Of a stretch of 64,000 nucleotides of DNA, positions 39,092-49,626 are shown in pieces. The stretch lies in the NCBI GenBank assembly GCA_037013685.1, contig CM072894.1, positions 28,457,529-28,521,528 on the forward strand, in the 5' to 3' direction. This stretch comes from Acridotheres tristis (taxonomy: Eukaryota; Chordata; Aves; Passeriformes; Sturnidae). How positions within the stretch are numbered: the first letter of the stretch is position 1; each line of letters starts with the position of its first letter. The translations under genes were made by a program, and so were the position numbers. The notes below the pieces were generated by a model. The model was not told the origin of the DNA and made no database searches. It saw nothing but the letters and a program-made list of their open reading frames with translations.

Positions 39092-40199
39092 TGTCAACAG
39101 AGCATAGAAATCTGAATCTGCAAAGGCCAGTAAAATCTCTAATTTCAGTTGGCAGTGGAGGAAGGGGGAATGAGAAGAGCACAAATGGATCTTGAGGACC
39201 AGGGAGAGATTCTAAAAGGCTGGAATGGGAACTCTGTAAGCTAATTGCTCAAAAAGCAAAAAAAGAAAGAGTTTTGGGTTTTGTGTAAAAACATAATAAA
39301 AATCATAATGTTGTCCTCCCATTTCTGGTTTCCTCTGGTACTACGCTCAAAAATTGCATCAGAATAAGGAAATACTTGAACAAGACAGGCTATTAACCAG
39401 TCTCCAAATTACATAGAGCCTATTCATGATTGTCAGAAGTTGAACTGACTGGGCTGCCATAAATTTATTAAGTTAATCAGGCCCCAGTGGGGACTAAGCA
39501 AAACCTCAGAGGCCGCCAAAAATGCCAGATGAATGGACAACGCAATGGCCAACAAAGTTCATTGTATCTGCATTAAGTTATGAATTTAGAAGAAAAAGCA
39601 AACTGCTAAGATCCATTACAATTGACAAATGGCCAAGGTATAGCTAAAGAAGGGGGCATTGGCAGGGAAAGGCAAGAAGGTAAAGTTGTTGATAAGTTAT
39701 TTTCTCATGTGCCTTTCTCATAAAATGAGAAGTGAACTGGACGAAATCTGTCATAAGGCCAAAGCAAGCAAATTAAATGCTACTTGAATGTAGTGATGAT
39801 TGATTTTTCTTTCAAAACACAAGGATGCGTTGAATGGAGTTAATTAGGACTTGTACCAGGCTATTCAACAGGAGGATGAGGAGAAGTAAGTTTTCAAACT
39901 GCACCAAACAGGAGGCAGTCCAGGTCCAGGTCCACCCTCCTCTGGATGAGGATGAGGAAGAAGACAGTAGAGTTCAGCTCAGTAATGATGGAGAAAAGAC
40001 CAGAATCTATGGCTGAACTAAAGGACAGCAATACTGCAGAAGGTGGTTTAGTAGGGCAGTGCAGTTGTTCGCAAGCTGGACATCAGCTGATGTGCACATC
40101 GTGCTGTTAGGTGTGACCTGGCTTAAACCTTGTGGGACACAAAGGAATCACTTCCATTCAGTCTGCACAGGACAGCTGAGAGTTCAGCTGGGCAGGAAA

Positions 40200-40560
40200 G
40201 ACATGGCTCAGTTGGAAAGGTAAATAGGAATGCCAAGAGGTCTAGAAAACATGACCAAAAAGGCACATGTTCCCCAGGAGAATGCTCAAGGGGAAACGTG
40301 ATGAGGGTCTTCAAACATGTAAGAGACGTCACACAGAAAAGTGGAGAAAGCTGGTTTCCCTGCCCTTGGGAGGTATGTAAGGCATAACTTTTTACCTTTA
40401 GGTTAGATATTTTTCTGTTTTTCTAGTAGCAAAGGTCACAAACCACAGGAATTGCCTATGGGGTTATTGAGTCAATAGAGGTCTTTAGAAGCAGTTTGCA
40501 GAAATATATCATGAATGCTTTAAGAAGTAATCTAGATCACAGCCTTTGCCAGCAGGTGCC
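40200..40560 (+). mobile_element. Diverged CR1-type LINE fragment
   Basis: Segment order resembles the CR1 3' region: GATGAGGGTCTTCAAACATG, then a GGTTAGATATTTTTCTG block, AGGTCTTTAGAAGCAG and TGAATGCTTTAAGAAGTAAT. It is diverged enough that assignment rests on segment order rather than close identity. There is no open frame. Confidence 0.6.
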
Positions 40561-40734
40561 ACCCAGATTTGGTTTTTGTGTGCAGATAAAGTAAGCAAAC
40601 AGATAAAATAGGCTGAAGAACAATAAAAAGATACAGTATCTTGACACAGATCTGTGGTACAACTTCAAGCAGACTGCTGTGGTCCAGCCATCTCCAAGAC
40701 TGGGAAATTCAGAGAACTCAAATAGCAACAAGTA

Positions 40735-40900
40735 GAATCAAGGGTGTGGCAATTCACAAAAGATTGAAAAGATTTGGATTATTATCTTCAGAGAAAAGCA
40801 AGGGAGACAGAATAAAAGTACATGAAGTAATGTCTGGTATAAAAAAGAAATCAACAAAGAAAGAATACAACAAGAGATTAAAATGGGGAACTTCTCTGCT
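40735..40900 (+). mobile_element. Old CR1/L3-like LINE fragment
   Basis: AGATTGAAAAGATTTGGATT, ATTATCTTCAGAGAAAAGCA and the AAAGTACATGAAGTAATGTC block follow the order found in ancient amniote CR1/L3 elements (the segment downstream of the reverse transcriptase). Assignment is by recall and moderate only. Confidence 0.5.
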
Positions 40901-43900
40901 ATGGCACATCCAAGGCATTAGTGCTAAACCCAAAAGGATTCTCAAGGAAGATGTCTTGCCAACATGGGTACCTGAGGCACCTGCAAGGCTATAAAGAAGT
41001 CTGTTTCCTCTTACTTGACATCAGTCCTTTGCACCATACACTGGTTGTACCACGCTCTGTCACAGAATGGGCATGAAATGGGAACAAGCAGACAAAAATC
41101 TGAAGTTTCAGATATCTCTCTTAATAAAAAAAATGAAGGGGTCAAAAAAAAAAAAAGACTGCTTGTTTCCAAGGGAATGCTGTTTATCCTGGTAGACTGG
41201 GGCTGACTGGCCATGCCTGCTCATCACTGAAGGGATAGAGGAAAAGTCTGTTCCAAGCACTCCCTGTGTTAGATATATCTCATGTCCTGGGCCAAAAACA
41301 GTGCTTAGCCCCAAAGCAGTAACTTGAACAGACTTTGTAAAGTCACGACCTTGTTGTCATCTTAAGAGAGCTCAGTGTGTGTATGAAGGAGGTGCCTCTG
41401 TGTGTCTGGTTTATCCAATAACGAGCAAACAGTGACAAAGGATCTCTAATCTCCATGACAGCATTGGCTACCTAAAAACAGAAGGCCAAAGGTCTTCAGT
41501 GCTAAGTCTTACCCAAAGTTAACTTAACAAACTTAGTTATTACTAAATAACTCCAACCATGAAATTTGCAATTATCTGTATATATCAGCTGCTGCTTATG
41601 AAGAACTAAACTTGGAGGGGATCCATTTAAGGACACATAGAGACATCGGAAATCCCAGAGACATGCCAGAAATTTGGCCAGAAATTTGTTTAAAACACAA
41701 AGCAAATATCAAGAGACCAATTTCTGTGAAGGAATGTGGTTCTGTGTGTAAGCATTAAGGAAAATGTGACCTTTGTAATGCTGATACATCACAAGGGGAC
41801 AGGTCCCTCCTCATCTTCTCTCCGTGGGTCCACTTTGATAAGGAAGGGATGCTGCACATGATATGGCCTCTCCATTGATCACCTCAGGACTGGCAGCAGT
41901 TGTTTCTTAACATTAGAGACAGTGAACACCAGCCTATTTTCAACTAACAACACTGATGCAGTTTTCAAACTGTGCGTGGCTTCCAACATGCTTGATGGAA
42001 AAGCCCTGTCTCTCCTGGTCTCCTAGAACCTCACACCTGGTGTGGTGTTTGTGAAGGCTCTTTCACACTGACATAACCTTTTAGAGGGTTTTGGAGAGGA
42101 GTAACTCTGTCCTGGCAGGGAGACCCTGCAGAAGGAGAGCACACCCCACACTTTGTGTGCAGGCAGATTCAGACAGCCTGAGGTTGGTCAGGAGGTTGGT
42201 CCATGTAATGCCAGCTCAGAAAGCTCCAGAATAGCAATTACCACCTGCTTGGGAAATCCAGGGAGCTTGGCTAAGCCTTGGGGACAATGTAAAATGAAAG
42301 TGGTCAGAAGAACGTCAGAATGGTTTGAGTGTGGGCTGGAGATATCCCAGACAACAAAGGCTGTTTGGTAAGAGCTGCTTTCCATCTGCAAAGCAGATGA
42401 GAGTTCAATGCTGAGGATAATTTAAAAGTCAAATAAATGGTTTAAAATGGCTTGTAGTAAGTAAAACCATATTTCTTTGTGAAGTAAACTGCCCTTGTTT
42501 ACTGGGTGGATGTATGCACACCAAGCCAGACAAGCAGATGAAGAAAAACTGGTACCTGGGTTTAAGGAGAGAGCCTTGGCCAGTCTGAGAGGAGTTGCAG
42601 TAAAAGGTGAAAGAAAATATCCCATTAGTGCTTCACAGGGCAGGTGGGCAAAGAGCTGATGGTGGATGAAAGCACATAACTGGAGAGGACAGATGGTGAC
42701 AGTGGATTGCAAGGTAATGCACTGAATATTCTTCTGGGTCAAAGCATTGTTTCAAGAAAGAGGCAGCTTCCCTTCCCCACAGCCCCTGTGGTGAGCTGAC
42801 AAGGTTTGCAGGGCTGCCAGTGGTTGTGAAGTAGATCCTAACTGCCAGACAAAGTTAAATCTCAATTTTCAGAAGCTAGAGGCACAGAGGAAATAGACCC
42901 TGATAAAATATCTAGCGATAACCTTGATGAAATCACAAAACTAAATAAATAAGCAGGAGCAGGAGATTCTGGGTAACTCATTGAATACAAAAGGGCAAAC
43001 CTAACAAGGTGACCCTAAATCCATGTGCCTCTGGGGGGAAAAATAGCTTTATTTTAAAAAATAACATCATATTATCAAAGATTCGTTATCAACACAGGTA
43101 GATTCAAGCTGACAGGCTGAAATCAATGCCAACTATTGGAATATGAAGGCATGATAAAAGGCTACGACTTTCTTTGAAAAATGTATGTTTAGATGTAGAT
43201 CAAGAATACTTTCATTTCATCAGCTTGGCCATTTTTTTATCAACTCACTTAGCATATTTAATTAAAGATATGATAGTCAATCTCATTTCTAATTGCATGC
43301 AGATTGGCAATATTTTGTGGATTGGTTCCTGCTTCAGAAATGTGTCTGTTTGTAGTACAGCCTACTTATGTACTAAAATGGCAGCTTTCTTTCCACAGTT
43401 TACAGAGACGTTAACGAAGCTGGAGCTGTCAAAAAATAAAACATCCTCTGCTGTAGCTGTGCATACTAACAAGTAGTCTTAATGCTGGTGAAATTTTCAT
43501 GTAGAAATCAGTAAGTCAGTGTCCTTAAAAAGAAAGAAAACCAGGCCTTATTTAGTGCCAAACTAGACAAATAAAATCATTTGTTAGAGAGAGTGAAAAA
43601 AAATCACAAAGCAAGTTCAAAATACCTTAGAATGTGTTATTGAAGTAAGCTGTGTTGGTAATACAAAAGCTAACTGAATCACAAATCAAGAAAATAAGTA
43701 GAAGACTGGGGTTTAGCATAAGGTGAGGCAGCATCAAAATATCACATGCAAAAATAGCAAACAGGCTGGGTTAGAACAGAAAGAGGATGTTGCTGTGTCT
43801 TCAGCACAGAAACACTGATCATAGGCATATAAAATGGTTAATATTGCAGCTTCAAAGTTTAGCCTAGTGAAAGACAATTTTCATAATAATATAGGGACAT

Positions 43901-46900
43901 GTCCTTTGAAGCTAAAATAGAAAAAGGCAAAGGTACAAAAATTTCAGTTGCCCTTGCAGGAGCAGTATCCTGAAGCCAATGACAAAGACCAGCTGCTCAC
44001 ATTTAAATCAGATCAGAATTCCTACCAGGTAATGGCTCAGGGCACACAGCCCCCAAAAACATAGGGCAAAAAACCACAGATGATGTTTACTCTTGGAAAT
44101 TGTTAATACTCTGAACCTGTGAAATTTTTTAGTATTTCAAATCATTCCTGACTAATTGGTATTGAGGTACTACCCATGAGGTCCTGCTGGAACTGAAGAC
44201 CTGCTTATGCTGGACACAGCCATCAAAAGAACAAGATATCTGTCCATCCTCAAGTCTGTTAAAATATGTGAGGACACAACCACCAACAGGAATATAACAT
44301 TCTCTATCTCTCATTGCTGAATTTGCACATCATCTCCCCATTCCCTGTAAGATGTCTATTTTTTATAGCTGCAAACAAATGAAGGAATGTTAACCTTAAA
44401 TCACCGCAGCTCAGGAATGCGGGGAGGAGAGAGGGAGCACAGGGAGCTGCTGTGATCCTTCCCTGTGATCTGCCTGACCCCGACCAGCAGCTGCTGGTAA
44501 AAGCACCACCTTGCACGGTCAGGCCGTCCCTGTGTGTTTGCATAGTTTCTAGTGAGGGTCATGGATTCAGTGTCCAGAAAAAAAAAAACTTCTTTGCACG
44601 GTGGAAGCTTTTCCAGACCTAAAGTCTGTAACAGCAAACCACCAGCAACACAAGCCACTACACCTAAAGGATTTATCAAGTTTTTGCAATACATCTAAGA
44701 TAAATTGTTTTCTTCTCCCCTCAGTAGATCTTAAATTTAAAGAAATTTGCATCAGAGTGTAAAAAGAAATCTCAATCACTCTCTAGAAAATGAGATACTG
44801 GTCATCAAATATTGCACTTCCTGTAATTGCCATCACATTGTAAGAGCAATCACACTGACACGAATCGCAGTTTAATTGTTCACAAAATACTTGAACTACA
44901 CAAGATGACCCATTTGATCCCAGCAGCCAAGCCTCAGAAGGTGCTCACAAGCCCTGTTTGAGGAGCAGTACCCCTGAGCTGATTCCTAAACATCACAGCA
45001 GCTGTCACCCCCTGTGCACTGCTGGATGTGCCCAGGCCCTGCATCCCTCCCCTGCCATGGCATCCCTCACCCCCAGCTCACCACCATTCCCACCAGATGG
45101 GAACTGGTCCCCTGCAATGCATCCCTTCCCTGCAGCCTCCATGCAGATGGGCACTCCCTTGTGCAGATGGTCCTGCCTGTCCCCAGCCCCCCTACCAACA
45201 CCTCAAAGCCCTTAAATCACTCTTTAAACTGCTTCCTCCCACGGGGACATTTCAAACCACATCATAGCCCACCAAAAGCTATCAGCAACCCAGATTTCTT
45301 CCCCTGGAACCTTTTCCAAGCTGGAAAAGGTGGGACAAGATACTGCCTGCTGTCACACTCCTAAGCACACTAACCTGTCACTGGGTTTTATTCTAGACCC
45401 CTTCCAAGCTTCCCTGGCTTTGCAATTACCAAAGAGTACAAATAGCAAGGATACAGCAAACAAGGCACTGGAGACATGGGGGTGCACATGTAGCCCCTGC
45501 TTTATGGTGTGAAGTAAAGGATTGCTGACGGTGAGCATGAAGCAGCCTAGAGCTGCTACCTGGAGGAGTAAAGCACGTGGAATTTTGCAAGGAATGAGGT
45601 AGTAAGAAAAGCAGAGGAACCAAGGGAAAACAAAATGATGACCAGCTAGCAAGTGCCTCTTCAGAGATGTCCAGCTCCATCAAGCAGCTGTGCTGCAGCC
45701 CCAGGCAGGCACAACATTCTCCTCACCAGGACTGTGGCAGTCTCTGATCTCCAGTGGATCCAGAGAGCCACAGCAAACAGCAGGACAGCCATGGATAAGT
45801 GAGGGAAGGAGAAGCCTCCAGGGCCATGGGTTGCACTTGTCCACACTCACAGGAAAGGGGGTTCCCATGGTAGCTAGTGCATTTTCTAATCAGACACACA
45901 CACTTACCCTGGGAATTACCATATCTGCTATTGGAGAGCACTGGGAGAAAGAGGTTATGAGTAGCTGCTATCTGCAGCAAGGCAGTCACAGAGAGAGCAA
46001 TCCACACACAGAACAAAATATAGGTGATCTCAGCCCAAAAGACCTTTATCTGCCATTTCATTAATTGCCAGCTAATCACATGCTTCATTGCACAACCTAA
46101 AATACCATCCCACAACAGTTTTTTCCCTCCAAATTTACCTCAGCAGGCACCAGGCACTAAATTGTATGAAATGCAAGTTTAGGGGACCATGGTACACAGA
46201 GGGAACTTGCCTTCAGTTTATTTCCTAAAGTGGACAGGCCATGGTGGCCACGGCACCAGGTGGTTTGTCTCTCCATTTCCCCTTCCCCCTCCCATAACTT
46301 CTGCAAGAACAAGAAGGTCTGCATCTCCCCAGCCCTGAGGAATGTTCCAGTACATTCCCCATGGAAAGGTACCCAAGAAGCAGCAGCCCCCATGGAAAAG
46401 GATCCTTCTTGGAAAGAGAAAAAGCTGACTTTGTTCACAGTGCAGAGGAGCACAAGTCTGAGCCACTCTTAAAACAGTGTTGAAGGATGCCAGCAAGTCC
46501 CAGTCGCACTGGGACTCATATTGGCATCAACTTGTGGCCACAAATTACTCAGACACGACCGAAAGAGAGCAGAGATTGCCAGTGCCCAGGGGATGAGCAG
46601 AGGAGACAGAGCCCTGGGAATGTGCAGCTCTGGGGGCAGCACAGCCACCACTGGTACCCCTTGTGCCCATCTGCCCGACCCCTGAGCACAGAGACCCCCA
46701 GCAACCAGGGACAGCCTTTGCCACAGCCCTACCAGCCCTTCATTGTGTGAATTGCTGGCAGCTGAACCCATCTCTCTTCTTTTCCTGCTTTGTGCCACAG
46801 ACACTGAAAGCAGAGGATGGAGGTGACTACGTGTCCTCGTCTTTCTGCAGCGATTTCCAGCTCATCTGCCCCTAACCTACATCTTGGCAGCCCAGCCCAG

Positions 46901-47314
46901 TGATACATCACAAATCATTTGCATCAAGCAGACCCACGGGTGTGTTGCTGTCAGTAGATGAGCTCCTTCCAAGTCTCAGGATTTATGGTTGCATCCAAAC
47001 CATCAGTGCCATGGCCAGGATGGCACAGACTCACACAGTTTGACTCCTTCAACTGCTCTGAGAAAAGACAGAAACATTAAGGATGAGCAAAAGACCATGT
47101 CACAAGGAAAAACGACATAAATTATCAAATAAGGAGGAAAAAGCCAAAGAAAATTAGGGCTTGACAGTAGCTGAGGTTACACATGAAGACAAAGGGAAGA
47201 AGCATCTACCACTCAGCTGGAGAAAGTCAGCACAGAAGAGGCTGCAGGACAGAGGAGCACCTTGACTGCACACTCTCTGCCCTGGGGTGTTGTGTTTGTT
47301 TTTTTTCTAAACAG

Positions 47315-47527
47315 GAGGTGCAAGTCCGGGCTCTGCTCCTGAAGATCCTGTCAGAGATAGTGCCCAACCAAATGGGAAATCCAAAAAGAGTCTCAGAGGA
47401 GCTAGAACAAAGCTTTGTATCTAGAGCCATGTATGATAAAAAAACTCAGATCAGTCTGCTCCAAACATCGAAGAAGTCTGGTTGGGGGTGGAAGCGTGAT
47501 GGCCAAGATCTGCCTCTTCTCTGACAG
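47315..47527 (+). other. Exon-like block of unknown gene, plus strand
   Basis: A strong polypyrimidine acceptor (TTTGTTTTTTTTCTAAACAG, AG at 47313-47314) is followed 213 bases later by a consensus donor CAG/GTAAGC. The frame starting at 47315 is open for 69 codons and looks protein-like (EVQVRALLLKILSEIVPNQ, then MGNPKRVSEELEQSFVSR). It ends in TGA three bases before the donor, so the block would be a terminal coding exon, a non-coding RNA exon or a chance pairing of sites. I recognise no family. Confidence 0.25.
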
Positions 47528-48069
47528 GTAAGCCATAAGCAAAGAAGTTATTGCTCTGGTTTTGACTTTCCAGGACCAGAAATGGAAACAGTTTCACTCA
47601 CATACACTGTCCAGTAGGAAAATCTTGAGCTGAAGTATTTTGTTTTCATCATTAGAGCAAAGACAATATATCAACTTAAAAAAAGAAAAAAGAAAAGTGG
47701 CTTTTCTTCGGTTTTAGATGGCTCCTTTAGGTTTCTTTTCTGCTGTTGTTCTACATTTGTGTCACAAACCAGTCTGCCTAGCAAACACTTCTTCCCTGAG
47801 AGTGCTGGCAGATAGCAGAAGTGTCTTCTCCTCCCCTGTGCCCCCCACCATGCCAAGTGCAGCGTACCAGCTGTCATTTGCAAACACTTATCCTGTAACA
47901 GTGACTGCCACTCGGGGGCCTGGGGCTTCCAGATTTCTTTCCATTCCCAAAATTCATGACGAGTGGCCTGATTTGCAAAGAAAAGCCAAAAAAAGCAGAA
48001 ACCCTAAAACAATCGGTCTCCTTGTGAAAAGCATGCCTTAAATCTGTCTCTCCTTTTCTGGCTATTTTT

Positions 48070-48560
48070 AGCCTAGGTTTGGGGCTCTCTGGACGCAGAG
48101 CCCCTTTGGCGAGCGCGGCTCAGCGCGGGTTCGCCGTGCGCTCCCGCCCGGGGCCACGCGCGGTCCCCAAACCCCAAGCCGCGGCTCCCCGGCGCGTGAC
48201 CGCGACGTCAACAAGCGTTTGTGCCAAAATTTTGGGATTTTTTTTGGAACTCTCCGAGTTTTGGCGGAGCTCACAAAGGCGCAGGAGACAGCGAGCAGCG
48301 CGGATTGCGCGGAGCGCTGAGCAGAGCTCGCATCGCAAAACCGCGCACGGGCTGGGGCTGCACCCCAGAGCCTGACACGGACCGCCCCGGCTGCTCGGGG
48401 CTTGCACAAGAGCCTCCGACCCGGGGAGTGACGCTGCTTGGGCGCTGCCGGTGCCTACGAGCCAGCGCTGCCACTTGGCTCCGGCAGGAGCAAGCGAGCG
48501 CAGGTACGGACAGGATTTATTTTTCCTGTTGAAACACATTCGTCTGCAGATTAGCGGCGG
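48070..48560 (+). promoter_or_regulatory. Second CpG island with possible plus-strand first exon
   Basis: About 0.5 kb rich in CpG and GC, bounded on both sides by ordinary sequence. It includes a CRE half-site GACGTCA (48204-48210), a perfect palindrome CCAAAATTTTGG (48224-48235), and a TTTTGGCGG E2F-like site just after. A plus-strand donor GCGCAG/GTACGG closes a candidate first exon at 48503. It matches no known ZNF148 or SNX4 promoter position. The likeliest roles are the promoter of an unannotated transcript or an alternative upstream start for ZNF148. Confidence 0.65.
48300..48503 (+). other. Possible first exon of the candidate plus-strand gene (start not known)
   Basis: The donor after 48503 (CAG/GTACGG) is the best one inside the second CpG island. 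Joined to the block at 49495, the last two bases AG plus C make a Ser codon in the frame that stays open downstream. That frame has a stop at about 48374 and no ATG after it, so this exon would be 5' UTR. The left boundary is only a placeholder. Confidence 0.3.
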
Positions 48561-49494
48561 CTCTGCGCACAGGGAGCACAGATACCACTACTGACTCTTC
48601 TCTGCCGGCCCGCAGCCATCCCCAGAAGCAAACAACACCCAGCTCTCCAGCCAGCACCTGGCTCCTCTGGGATTAATGTCCTGTGCTCCGAGCAGATAAA
48701 CCCAGGTGCTGGAGGGTCACTGACCCGCAAACTGGCTGTTTGGTTGGTTTTTTTTTCAAGCAGAGAGAAAAATACCTCTAAGACGGGAGATCCTTTTCCT
48801 AGAGAACAGCAAATCTAGTGGCTCTGGACCAAATCCAAAAAGGCTCTGTAAAATTCCCACTTTCTAATATTTAGCAACAAAAAGAGGCCAAAGAGAAAAG
48901 CAAACATACAGAAATCCACTGCTGCCTCTGTTCCTTATTTAGAGTAGACTACATCTGAAATCTAATTATCTCTCTGCAACTCCCTGTGCAGTCAAGGCAG
49001 ACAGAGAGGGATCTCCAAGGAGTAATTCTTTTAACCTGCCTGAAACACCTACCTGGGGATGTGACCAACTCTCTCACACCCAGCACCCAGGGATGCTACA
49101 CCAAAATTACTCCAGATCCTTTCTGCTGAGACATGCAAGTCAGACTGAACTCTTACACTCAGAAGAGCAGCTTGTCCTTCCAAATATTAGCCTCTTCAAA
49201 CACCTGGAGGTGAAGGAGCATCTTAGCTGTGTGTTGACTCAAGGGACTACCACAATGACACAATCAGTCTGCAAGAGGAGGTTATTGCATGGTTTGTGTT
49301 TTATTTTCCCTCCTTTCCACAGATTATGGCAATCTAATAACTGGATTTAGAGTTCCCATACAGCAGTTTGCTTTTCCATTCATTGGATCCAGAAATGTCT
49401 CTGTTCAGGGACAGCTGTGAGACATGAAAAGGATAATCCAGTGGGGGAAGTGCACCTCTTGCCTGCTGCTGTGTTCCACTTCACTGTCCTGCAG

Positions 49495-49626
49495 CGGGAG
49501 AAGCTCCTCCAAACTGAATCCTGGTCACCTTGCTACAAGAAAATCAGTGCTTTGGAAGACAAGTGTTGACGCAGCAGTTGAAGAATTCCTGGACAAGGCA
49601 GCCAGAGAGGACTTGCCACTTGCTCT
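49495..49626 (+). CDS. Candidate novel gene, exon A
   Basis: 132-base block after a strong acceptor (GTTCCACTTCACTGTCCTGCAG, AG at 49493-49494; pyrimidine tract described by position) and before donor CT/GTAAGG. In one frame (one base in, two bases out) it encodes GRSSSKLNPGHLATRK, then SVLWKTSVDAAVEEFLDK and AAREDLPLAL, an amphipathic, exon-like composition. The trailing CT joins the leading A of exon B as a Leu codon. If unspliced, the frame stops at once at TAA (49628-49630) with an AATAAA at about 49642, so a short terminal-exon reading is the alternative. There is no in-frame ATG in the block. Family not recognised. Confidence 0.42.

Larger units (their letters stand above)
33823..48060. 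other. Intergenic region upstream of ZNF148
   Basis: AT-rich to about 41 kb, then with GC-richer patches between 42 and 47 kb. It contains CR1-derived fragments (38.9, 40.2-40.6 and 40.7-40.9 kb), a hairpin at 39.05 kb and scattered open frames. None of the frames is recognisable as a protein family. One plus-strand exon-like block at 47315-47527 is listed separately. Confidence 0.7.

Noticed and set aside
39834..40016. Short acidic frame with a Glu/Asp run
   Set aside because: 60 codons, no exon signals, lies among decayed LINE fragments.
45690..46115. 130- and 124-codon frames on opposite strands
   Set aside because: Mirror-image shadows of each other with no exon features.
46462..46593. 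Protein-like 44-codon stretch (SKSQSHWDSYWHQLVATNYS) after a possible acceptor
   Set aside because: Weak pyrimidine tract, no donor before the stop and no ATG; too little to call an exon.
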